Under the pieces are notes generated by a model. That model had not been told where the DNA came from and searched no databases. It saw only the letters and a program-made list of their open reading frames with translations. This document shows positions 13,439-22,964 of a DNA stretch of 64,000 nt, one piece after another (within the stretch, counting starts at the first letter, position 1; each line of letters starts with the position of its first letter). This DNA comes from Cyathus striatus. Lineage: Eukaryota; Basidiomycota; Agaricomycetes; Agaricales; Nidulariaceae. The stretch covers positions 4,464,001-4,528,000 of the forward strand of contig JAOVFP010000001.1 in assembly GCA_025738555.1 (NCBI GenBank), written 5' to 3'. Made by a program: the position numbers and the translations under genes.

Positions 13439-14696
13439 TCACTCTTCATCATCCTCATCACCTGAAACCTCGGCGTTCTCTTGCCCGGCCTTAGCCATGA
13501 GTTGAGCAAGGTCCTGCTCTTCTGTTTCCGAGACGGCTTTGGGCTACAACGACGTTAGTAGACGGACGAACAAATTCAGAAAATCTCGTACCTTCATCTT
13601 CACCACAAGGTTTCCGCCCTGTTCTTCAATAGTGCTCTGAATGGCTTCGATAGCACGTTCTAAGCGCTCAACAGCAGCATACTGTAAAATAGTTCAGCAA
13701 AGTAAAATAACGGCAATGATATAACATACTTTGTCAGTGGCGTTGGTACTTAAGACATAGAGGGGAGGGGCAACAAGTTTGGCTTTGATAGGAACAGCCT
13801 CACTACTTTGCTTCTCGCCTGCGCGCAATGCCTTCTTAATAGCATCAATTCCTGCTGGTGTGTAACATGTCAATTCAATATCAGCACGAAGCTTGATGGG
13901 TTGGGGGGTAAGTCGACGGGCAATAGTGCTGGTCAAGATGGAAAGCGTAGACTGAGGGACAGGTGCAGGAAGTGAAGCCCAAACAGTTTCTGGCTCTCTG
14001 TTTAAAGATGTTAAGAGATAAGAATATAAAATATGGTATAAAGAACATACGTCAAGGCAAGCTTGAAAGCATCGTAAGGGTGTCCATATTTTTTCCCTAA
14101 CGGCCATGCTATTTGATCATACAACTGTTCGAGGCGCTCCTCCTCGTTTCCGTTCGCGGGTGCCTCATGAACCTCCCCAGTGGCATCGCCTTCCTCCTGG
14201 GCAGCTTGCCGTGCCTTTCGGGCAGCACGCTTGTTCTCTTTTTCTGCTTGGTCTACAGCGGGGGTAGCAAGTATTTCGCCGTCAGGACCGACGGAGGGGA
14301 TCTTTGACGCAACATGACGGAGGATAGAAGCAACGGTTTTTGATTTCATGTACCTCTCTTCACACTTGACGATATCTTCAGGAGACACGCGACGTTTTGA
14401 GAGATCGATGTAGCCTTTCTCTTTGTCCACACGGAGGACGACGACGACCTCGTTCCTTCCGACACGAATAAGCTTTTGGACTGATCTGATACGTCTACGG
14501 GAGAGTTCTGAGAGAAGAATCATTCCCTCGGTGTTGTCGTATTCGAGCTGAACGAGTAGACGGTTAGATTGAATGCAGCAGCCAGGGATACTAATAGACA
14601 TACCAATTTGACATAGGCACCCATCTCCGCTATTTGGCGGACTTGGACCATGACTAGCTCATCGACCTCGGGGTATTTTTGCTCGTAGTATCTCAT
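13439..14696 (-). CDS. SUI2: Translation initiation factor eIF2 subunit alpha
   Basis: Regulatory subunit of the eIF2 ternary complex that delivers initiator tRNA. The first exon reads [20 protein letters not shown] and [11 protein letters not shown], the S1 domain. After an intron comes [20 protein letters not shown], which contains the regulatory serine (Ser51-type, in [10 protein letters not shown]) phosphorylated by Gcn2-type kinases. Then come [20 protein letters not shown], the helical domain, and the alpha-beta domain with VLSTNATDK joined to [15 protein letters not shown]. It ends with an acidic tail GDEDDEE. There is an unusual Ala/Lys/Glu-rich insert ([18 protein letters not shown]) between S1 and the helical domain. 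Length and order fit the family. Confidence 0.95.
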
Positions 14697-14867
14697 TTTG
14701 AGGTGGGGGTGGGGATGAAGGGGGAAGAAAGAGAAGTAGATAGGCAGGGGTTGGAAAGGGGAATCGACTCAAGTCAGGCTGCAGCGCTTCAGATAATCAC
14801 ACAATTGATCAAATTTGGACCCTAACCCTAAATATTGCTAGTACACTGTATTTACTCTTACACACCA

Positions 14868-15574
14868 CCTTTATTCACAACATACTCCCCCTTTCCAGGA
14901 AATTGCATGGGTGGCGTCCCAAGTACATCTGCTCTATTCGATGTAGATTGCTCTGTTGCTCTTCTCTTCTTCTCCAGCGCAAGGAACCCAATAATAATCA
15001 GATCTTGAATTTCCTGTCCTCTGCTGTCTAGCAACATCTTCGCCGAAATATGCTTTTCTGTCGCCGGTGTCGTGGTCTTGTCAAACTTTCGATATGATTT
15101 CTCGAACCTTGCGATGGCGTTTTGGTTATCTCCGGCAGCAAAAACCTGTAGAACCCGTCAGCAAGCCTACAACCAACTACCGCCTGCCGTTCTTACTTCT
15201 AGTGACCTTCCAGACTCGTTTCCTTTCCATTTATATTCCTTTCCTGCGCCATCTCTCATGCATATTGTACTGGAAAAGTTGGTAATCAGCTCTGCAGGTA
15301 CAAAAGTACCTTACCTATTGAAGGGTATCATGCTCTTCGTCAACCAGGAACTAAGTGGCACTGGCTTCGCATTACCCAAGGTGATAACGTCCGACCGCAC
15401 ATCGCGCCATACCCAGGATGCAATAACTTCTCCGGTCGCATTCTTCACGTAGGTTATCGTGTCTTTCCCATGTTCAGTGTATACTTGGTATACTGTCTTT
15501 TCTGTTTCACTGTCAGTGATGGTGGTGTTGCATGGGTTGTCAGGAGTGAAGATGAGCTTTTGAACACTAGACAT
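14868..15574 (-). CDS. DUF6593 domain protein
   Basis: Small protein of a family common in mushroom-forming fungi, function unknown. Exon 1 starts MSSVQKLIFTPDNPCNTTI and includes VYQVYTEHGKDTITYVKN and IASWVWRDVRSDVITLG, matching the beta-rich DUF6593 pattern. A 46-nt intron leads to STICMRDGAGKEYKWKG. A second leads to VFAAGDNQNAIARFEKSYRK, then LLDSRGQEIQDLIIIGFLAL and EKKRRATEQ, the usual end of the domain. The tail ends YVVNKGGV. The frame is intact. Confidence 0.8.
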
Positions 15575-15614
15575 GACGTTTGTATGGTGCTGTGGTCTGG
15601 TCTGATGCTCTGGG

Positions 15615-15621
15615 ATTTATA
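15615..15621 (-). promoter_or_regulatory. Candidate TATA box of the DUF6593 gene
   Basis: TATAAAT on the minus strand, 41 bp upstream of the ATG at 15574. The position and sequence suit a core promoter element; this is inferred from pattern only. Confidence 0.4.
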
Positions 15622-15932
15622 CCGCTCGAGTCTTAATCTCCATGTGGATTTGGCACTGCTTCAAGGGACGTGCTTGTCATAGCTTAACAATGGGTCATGA
15701 CTTGGTTTCGATTAAGCTTTGCATTCTCCAGTGCTGTAATGAAGGCTGTGCCTTATGTCGTCCAAGAGGGCATACCTTGGATGGACAGATGAAATTCACC
15801 ATTTGGATTTCAGGAACTAGTATTGACATGTAAATACACTGATTAGCATAGATAATTAACTGAGACTAAGGTAAAGCCAAAAAGGTACAACTGCGCTGGA
15901 CAGAGAGCACATGAAAACCCAAAAAGAATGAA

Positions 15933-18789
15933 TTACTTCCTTAGAAGTTTCTCGTGTAGTTCCGCACCTCTCAACTTGGCGCTTAGATACTCGAGCCGGG
16001 CTTCATACCGTTCTATAACCTTTTGTCGTCGCAAGCGAACATTGGCGATTTCTGGATCGGTAGGTAGAGGATTTGGGGAATCGAGGCTCTCGCTTTCGGG
16101 AAGCATAGACAGTGGAAGGTGACCGGTGCTTTTAGAGAGGCTAAATGAATTACTGGGACCTCGGTGGGATGTGGATATAGAGGACACGGAGTTCTTTCGC
16201 TTTAGGGTAAATAGAGAAGGGCGGGGTTCTGGGGAGAGAGCATTATTGGTGGAGGCGGACTGAGATCGGGAGGTGAAGGCGGAAGAGCTGGAACGAATGG
16301 AAATGCCATCACTGTTGGTTGCGCTCGAATTTGGACGACTGGAAGAGAGTGGAGGAGGGGGCCTGCGCATGTGGAGATCATGTTGGTCAGCGAAATCATA
16401 AGAGGTGGGAGTGGGTGGAAGAGAAGGTGGTTGGAGGCCGCGATGGTTGATGCGATTGGCGGTGGTGGTCTCGAGTATATCAAAGGAATCCATGAGTCGC
16501 TGGAGCTCGGCGCGAGTTTCATCGATGGTGAAGCGTATTTGTTTGGCGGTCAGGGGACCATCACCGGCCTGGGGTTCAGAGGTGTGGGCGTGGTCAGGAG
16601 GGCGGAGGAAAGTAAGGTTGGAGGGGGAGGTGGGATCGGCAGGCTTCTTGTTGAGAATGCGGGGAATGATGCTGCGTGTAGGACTGAGTGGTGTAGTGGT
16701 GGCGGGGGCATTGTCGTTGGATTGTTGGAGGGATAGGGGGGGAGGTCTTCGACGGCCTGTCGCGCGACGAAAGAGATTGGTGACCCCTGAGGCCCAGTGA
16801 AAAGTCCGTCGAGGGAAAACTAGAGAAAACGAGGGTAAACAAGTAGAATCAAGCAGAATCAAGCGAAATCTCGTTGACCCTCACTCAACACTCACCGGCA
16901 CTGCGGCACGATTTGGTCAAAATCTTGAGCTTCAAGCTAAGTTCTAATGACTTTATATCATGACCTTATTCTCACTGGAAATTCTCCTCCTCAGCCTCTG
17001 AGGCATCCGCCAGCGACTTTACTCTCAAGCATCTCTCTGAGTCCGCCACCTCTATTGCCAAAAAAGGACATCGCTGCCCGGTCCGTGCGTTGTGCTAGTC
17101 ATTTCACGACGTGCCGCGACACCTCTTGCTTCTTCTCCACCACCATCCTTCCCCTCCCCTTCTCCCCTTCCCCCTCCCCCTCCCCTTCCTCGCTCCCCCC
17201 ATTATCCCCCCTCCCTCTACTTCTCCTTCGTCTTTCTCCTCTACTTACCAGTAGGAGATTTCTAGTGAAAGGTTAAATCTACATGTATGTCAGTATACGC
17301 AGCACGAGTGCTTACCCTCAAGCAGCGTATATCCTGTGTGCTTTGTGCTTTGTGCAAATGACCGTTGTAATTCAAGATCTATCATGGTATGTTCATGTTC
17401 TCAGGCATTATCTCCGTGTTTGATGCATGTATAGGAGATTTCGATAATCATTTTCTCTCTTACTCCCCTCCCCCCCAACCACTTCGCTTCTCTCAGGTCC
17501 CCTGCTTCTCGCCCACTTTTCATTATGCTGGCCATTCGTATTTTCCTCTCTGTTATGCCCATGTGAAGTTCTCCATTGCTTATCTGGTGTTTGTAGTTTG
17601 TAGAATCCCGCGAGCTCCCAAAACTATTCGCGTTAGGATATCTGTTCGCGTTTATGCATAACGTAAATGTGAGTATATGCACTGATATCATTTATTCTTG
17701 GCTGATACTTTCTTATGCTTGCGCAGTGCATCCCTCTGCACTCACTAGCTTCGACGTCCTGTAGATCCCCCTTCACATCCAGAGTCATTCGTACTCTGCT
17801 GAATTCGTTTTGGGACAAGCATATGTAAGTACAGTATATTCATTTTGCTAAACTTCAGCTAATTATTTATCTACTAAGATTTTTATCCAGTGGCGAAGAT
17901 CCATCCACACTACAGCAAACCCGCACCAGTCACCGAGCTTGGATGAAGGGGAGAGAAGATGACCAAGGGAAGGTGGGGGCCAAGGATGGGGGGGACGAGG
18001 AGGCAAGGAAGGGGAAGCGAGAGGGCAGAAGGGGAGGCGAGAGGGCAGAAGGTAGGGGAGGAATCGGGAGGAGGGTGCAGGAGAGGACGGAAGAGCCCGG
18101 GAGGAGGCGGAGAGGCTCGGGAGGGATAGAAGAGGGGGGGGAGAAGGAGCAGAGGGGAGCAGGTGGAAGTAATTGTAAAAGTACTCGATAATTCTTGTTG
18201 TAGCTCGATTATTCTCGATGTGTGAAATATATTATCTTTATTTGTCTTGCTTAACTGATGCGATCAATTTAATTGCTACTTTTCTTGAATTCACTTGACT
18301 GAGCTCGATTTTGGCTCATTTTGATCTAGAACTGATCAAGTATAGTTGCAAAAATCGAGCCAGAACGAGACTTCTCGTTTTGGCTTGATTTTCCCTTGAT
18401 TCCCCTCGACGGAATTTTCACTGGGCCTGAGGCGACAGAAGACTTTGGACGAGTGGAGGAAGTAGCGGGGGAGGGAGGAATTGCGGGGCTAGGGTTTGGT
18501 GTGGGGGGACCTGAAGAGGACATATGGGGATGGAGATCGAGAAGAGGGACGGTGGAGGGTACTTACCTGAGCGGGAGGCGATAGGGATTACGGGACGTTC
18601 TGGGGGAAGACGGTCGGGGGAGTGGTGCTCAAAGGCACTCTGTCGTAAGATGCGATAGTCGTGGTCACTGGAAAGAGGGTAAGAGGGAAGGGGGAAGGGG
18701 GTAAGCGAGAGAAAGACAGACTCTAGCAGGCCCTGGGAACTGGCAAGGGCGAGGTCGTTGAGACGCTGGGCGAGAGAGGACATGGACAT
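15933..18789 (-). CDS. Conserved fungal protein, frame interrupted by an inverted-repeat element
   Basis: Exon 1 begins MSMSSLAQRLNDLALASSQG; a splice gives LLDDHDYRILRQSAFEHHSP; a further splice after IASRS gives GPPTPNPSPAIPPSPATSS and RPKSSVAS. The reading frame is then cut at 18428 by the element 16791-18427. It resumes at 16790 with GVTNLFRRATGRRRPPPLS and runs to the stop at 15933, ending ELHEKLLRK. Removing the element plus one copy of the TCA/TGA duplication gives VASGVTNLFRR in one frame. The C-terminal part has Ser/Pro-rich text and two coiled-coil stretches (KQIRFTIDETRAELQRLMDS and QKVIERYEARLEYLSAKLRG). Function is unknown. Read-through into the element would stop after about 30 codons. 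No good splice pair removes the insert in frame; only a weak GC-AG pair would. Confidence 0.72.
16791..16815 (+). repeat. Left terminal inverted repeat of the element
   Basis: 25 bp starting GGCCCAGTGAAAAG and ending TCGAGGG. It matches the reverse complement of 18403-18427 except for one base (G against T at position 14). Confidence 0.85.
17135..17260. repeat. Pyrimidine-rich tract within the element
   Basis: The plus strand is almost pure C and T with runs such as CCCCTTCCCCCTCCCC. This is low-complexity sequence that could adopt non-B structure. No coding content is supported. Confidence 0.7.
17943..18170. repeat. Purine-rich tract within the element
   Basis: The plus strand is mostly G and A, including two near-copies of GCGAGAGGGCAGAAGG around 18017-18055. 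Its strand bias is opposite to that of the tract at 17135-17260, so the two could pair in a transcript, though they are not exact complements. Confidence 0.65.
18403..18427 (-). repeat. Right terminal inverted repeat of the element
   Basis: Mirror of 16791-16815. On the minus strand it starts GGCCCAGTGAAAAT. A short perfect hairpin AACGAGA/TCTCGTT lies just inside, near 18365-18380. Confidence 0.85.
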
Positions 18790-19024
18790 GAGCGGACATG
18801 AAATCGAGAGGTGGGAAAGAGAAAGAGAAAGAAAAGGGAAAAGGTTGAGGAATGCATGTTCTCCTCATAATAGTAATTAGGGGGCAGCGAGAATGTTTTA
18901 TTCTCGTGTCACTTCCAGCTGCGCGTCACCCTTCTCACGCGCCATCCTCGTACCATTCATCCATCTCCCTTTCTCAATCATAAAACACACTCCCTCTCCC
19001 ACTCTCTCTCTCCCAACTTCCACC

Positions 19025-20666
19025 ATGGCCACCTCCCCTCCTCAATCCCCGCACAGCACACTTCGAGTTCTTGGGGCCTCCAGGCGCATTTGCAATCACA
19101 GTCGGCGTCCCCATTGCCGTCTATTCCCTCTACTACGGATGCTCTGAAGCCACCGGTGGATGCCCCCCCCATCCCCCTCGAATCTATCCCAGACCGCGTC
19201 CTCGCTGCCCTTTCCAACCCCGACTGGTGGAAGTCTCTCTGGGACACCCAGGCCACCCTCATCTACTTTGCCTGGTACGCCTTCTGCGTCCTTGCCTGGG
19301 CCATTCTTCCTGGAGATCGTGTTCAAGGAACCACCTTGCGTAATGGTCACGTAAAGTCCTACAAAATCAACGGTCTCTCTTCCCTCTTGTCCTGTCTTTC
19401 CCACCCGAGCTTACCCTCCTTCTCATATAGCCTTCTCTACCCTCCTTCTCTCTCTCGGTATCACCTCTGGTATCATATACCGTTTCGGTCCAGAAGCATT
19501 CACCTTCCTCTACGAGAGATGGGTCGGCTTCATCACCGCATCCCTCCTCAACGCCTTCCTCCAAGCTCTCTTCTGCTACGCCGCCTCTTTCCAACAAGGA
19601 AAACTTCTTGCCCTTGGTGGCAATTCCGGAAACTTTATCTACGATGTCTGTCGCTTTCGCCTTTTACACCCCCTCCATCCATCTCACCTGTCATTCTAGT
19701 TTTACATCGGCCGCGAGCTTAACCCCTCCATCGGCTCCTTCGATATCAAATCCTTCAACGAGCTTCGTCCCGGTCTTATTCTTTGGGTCCTCATCAACAT
19801 TAGCATGGCCTGCGAACAGGCCGTTCGCCGCGGTGGCCTCGCCAATGTCACCGATTCTATGTGGCTGGTCCTCGCCTTCCAGGCGTGGTATGTCATGGAT
19901 GGCTTGTACAACGAGGTCCCTATCATCTTACCCTTCCTTTGTCTGCCCGCCTGATATCCTTATTCTCCAGCCCGCTTTGTTTACTACCATGGACATCACC
20001 ACCGATGGCTTCGGCTTCATGTTGTCCGTCGGAGATCTTACATGGGTTCCGTTCGTCTACTCTCTCCAGGCAAGATATCTGGCCTTCAACCAAATCGAGT
20101 TGGGCCCTGTCAAGACCGCTCTCATCATCATCGTAAACGTCGCCGGCTATTCCATCTTCAGAGGCTCCAATGGAGAGAAGAATGATTTCAGGAATGGCAA
20201 GAATCCCAAGAGTCCGTATTTAGATCACTTGTTGCCACCATACCACATATTTACATAACTTGCTAGATCTCAAGTACATGCAAACCACCAGAGGAACCAA
20301 GCTCATTATTTCAGGCTGGTGGGGTCTCTGTCAGCATCCGAATTATATGTAAGTCGTAAAAGGGTTTCTTTTGACCTTTTCTTAAATGCATCCGCCCTTC
20401 TTTCTAGGGGTGACTTAATTATGGCCCTTGCATGGTCCCTCCCGACCGGATTCAATACACCCATTACCTACTTTTATGTGATCTACTTTACTGGTCTCCT
20501 CATCCACAGACAGCGGCGTGACGATGAGGCTTGCCACCAAAAGTACGTGCTGCAGCCACTTCCTAAATGGTTTCCAACTCACCCTTTCTTCCCCACCAGG
20601 TATGGAGATGATTGGATCAAGTACAAGCAGCTAGTACGCTACCGTATTTTCCCCTATATCTACTAG
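19025..20666 (+). CDS. ERG24: Delta(14)-sterol reductase (ERG4/ERG24 family), with two apparent frame breaks
   Basis: Multi-pass ER enzyme reducing the C14 double bond in ergosterol synthesis, after Erg11. The family text is clear: [68 protein letters not shown], then [87 protein letters not shown], and the NADPH/sterol-binding end [37 protein letters not shown]. Introns start with GTCTGT, GTCCCT and GTCCGT. Two breaks occur near the N-terminus: the ATG at 19025 is one frame off from [11 protein letters not shown] (C4 tract 19035-19038), and GGCPP is one frame off from [10 protein letters not shown] (C8 tract 19163-19170). Removing one C at each restores the frame. Confidence 0.92.
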
Positions 20667-20891
20667 TAGCTTTTGGAGTGTATACCAGCTACAAATAGAA
20701 TGATTTGGTTGTGTACTCAACAAGACGTAGGCAAATTCATCAAGAATTTATTCAGAGTCACTGATAACTGAAAATCTAAATATCAAACGTAATATAGGCG
20801 GGTAGCCGCAGGCTATGTATGTAACCCCACCAGGAGGAAGTATCCCAGTCAAAACAAGAATGCGGAAAATGAAAAGAGGATTGGCAACACT

Positions 20892-22192
20892 TTAGTGGTA
20901 CTTGCTAATTGCCGCCAAATACGTCTGACCGGATGCACTGCAGGAACAAGAATTCAGTGTTCGAACGGCAGAAGAAAAAAAAATGACGGTTCTTACCTGA
21001 GCGAATTCCCATTCGTCAACGGCCAAACATTACCGAGCCCTAGTCCATTGCTGTAACCATATGCATAGACTCGAGAATCTTGCTGGAAATAGTCTACAGC
21101 AGTGTTAATAAAGCTGTTGATTTCGCCTTGATCAGTGCATGGGGTAAAGCCATTTTGATCTAGAATATTCATCAGATTTTGAACATTCAGCATAAATTTT
21201 ACGAAACGCACCATCGACACAGGCAAACTCGGTGACCCAGATAGGCTTCTTGAATGTGTTCCAGTAGTAGTCCACGTCTTTCTTGATGCCATCTAGGCTG
21301 TTCTTATTGACATGAATGGCAGTAATATCCCATTGGGTATGAATTTGTTCCTGGAAACTCGAGAGCCAAGTTTGATCAGCTTGTTCTGATGAAAAAATGA
21401 GCTATTTTAGATTGAGGACCGTAAAACAATGATGGCACGTACTGCACATGGACGGGCTACCCAAGAGCGTTCCTTTACCGGCCAGGGGCGCAATAAGCTG
21501 TTCCCAAAGGGAAGCGCCTTCCGCGACAGACATTCCAGCAGAACCAGCACCGCTGGGGCAGTCAGGTTCTTCATATCCAAGGACGTACTTGGGTGCGGTT
21601 GCCAAAGATCTAAACTGAGCGAGACGCGAAGCATCTTGAGCATCAGCGCCGCCACCACCCCATAACATAGGAACAGCGATGGGGCTGCCTGACTTGGAGG
21701 GGTTGGGAGTCCTGTAAGCGACAATGAGTCAACAAAAAATGAAAAGATTGAAGGGTTGATGAATGCGTACCAATCATACCACCAGCCGATGTGGTCTTTC
21801 AGGAAGGGATAGGCATCACCACCGGCAATGCCTGCCTTTATGCCGTTGGGGGTGAGTCCACTAGCAGCAACAGAAGCCTGAGTTGGAGTAGAGGCTGCGG
21901 TGGAGGAGATAATTGCATGGGTGGTAGAGGCTGCAGTGGAGGAGGTAATTGCATGGGTGGTAGAGGTGGTGTGTGGAGCAGCGCTCGTGGTAGGAACGAC
22001 GTGAGAAGAGGTTGCAATAGGAGTAGCTGCCGCTACGACAGCGGGAACTGTAGAGTTGGATGGGCGAGGGCGACCTGGACATCTGCCACCGCGACGGACA
22101 CGAGAAAGAGAACGAGGAGTAGGGGATGCAGCAGCATAATCAACTAGTGCAAGTGAGAGTAGGAAAAATTGAACGGTGCGTCGCAGAAACAT
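20892..22192 (-). CDS. Secreted glycoside hydrolase family 128 (Asl1-like) protein
   Basis: Probable beta-1,3-glucan-acting enzyme of the cell wall. The N-terminus MFLRRTVQFFLLSLALVDYA is a signal peptide. A Ser/Thr/Ala-rich linker of about 100 residues follows, with tandem repeats. The catalytic domain starts GIKAGIAGGDAYPFLKDHIG and WWYDW, with AVPMLWGGGGAD and a first acidic motif VLGYEEPDCPSG. A C-terminal acid lies in KKPIWVTEFACVD, and YFQQDSRVYAYGYSNGLGLG follows. It ends SGQTYLAAISKYH. Short introns split the domain. Glutamates in the EEPD and WVTEFA motifs are the likely catalytic pair by family knowledge. Confidence 0.88.
21891..21962. repeat. Tandem repeat, two 36-bp units, in the GH128 linker
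   Basis: Units 21891-21926 and 21927-21962 differ at two bases. They encode the Ser/Thr/Ala-rich linker of the secreted enzyme, so copy number would change linker length in steps of 12 residues. Confidence 0.8.
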
Positions 22193-22964
22193 GGCGTTAC
22201 AGTGGGGGAGGGAATAAAGAATGGCTTGGAGCAAGGAAAGACGGTGTTCGTTGACGAGTGATTTATAGAGAGCGACGAGGAAGGAAAGCGAGTAGGGAAG
22301 AGAAGGAAACAAAGCGTAATGAGTGAAGAGAATGAGAAGAAGGAGGAGGAGAGGCGGAGCAGAAAAGGGAACACAAAAGGACAAAAATCAATTTTGTGTC
22401 AAGAACTGAATAAATCATTGTCTGTCTTGGGAAATCGTTTATTAGCATCAATCTAAAAATAGATTAAATAATACGCCTAAACCTTCTCCGCATAAAATAT
22501 CCGAACTCCCTCTGTGCCCGCAGCCAGCCCACTCCCCGCGACTTCACTTCATTCCCAGGATCCTGCTCCTATCCCATCTCCCTATATGTCTTTCCTCACT
22601 TTCCCTCTCTGTTGCACACTAAAAGTTTCCCAAATGCGCGGATCGCCACATAAACTCCTCGGAAGTCGCTCCATCTGCTGTAACCTAGCAGCGATACCTG
22701 TCAACCCAGGCCATCCAGTTCATAGTAAATGTCATTACGAAATGCATCCATCCCCATTTCGTTGTCATTTTAAAGTTCCTCTGTCGTGTAGCACCTCTTC
22801 CCTATGCACGTCCTATAAACAAGTGCCTCCTGTATTCAAGCTTTTGCCTTACAGCATGCTTTAATTCATTCATGTTTAACCCATTAATGGCCTGCCGTGC
22901 TCCCTTGTCAGCCACTTCCGTTATTCATTTGCATTCACGAAATCCTCACCTCCCTGGATTTGCT
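22193..22964. other. Intergenic, no gene seen
   Basis: It contains the GH128 promoter at the left and the 3' flank of the YEATS gene at the right. The open stretches here have no conserved text. Confidence 0.45.
22261..22267 (-). promoter_or_regulatory. Candidate TATA box of the GH128 gene
   Basis: TATAAAT on the minus strand about 70 bp upstream of the ATG at 22192. Strong TATA elements are common in regulated secreted-enzyme genes. The call rests on pattern and position only. Confidence 0.4.

Larger units (their letters stand above)
16791..18427. mobile_element. Non-autonomous DNA transposon (large MITE-like), 1637 bp
   Basis: The two ends are inverted repeats of 25 bp with one mismatch, beginning GGCCCAGTGAAAA. 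They are flanked by a 3-bp direct repeat TGA at 16788-16790 and 18428-18430. GG-starting inverted repeats with a 3-bp target site fit the PIF/Harbinger pattern best, although the classical target is TWA. Subterminal parts carry repeated AATCAAGC-type words. There is no transposase frame inside; the interior holds a pyrimidine tract near 17135-17260 and a purine tract near 17943-18170. It lies within the coding frame of the gene on the minus strand. Family assignment is inference. Confidence 0.78.

Noticed and set aside
14819..14832. CCCTAACCCTAA resembling two telomere repeats
   Set aside because: Only two units, between two ordinary genes; not a telomere and too short to claim an interstitial telomeric array.
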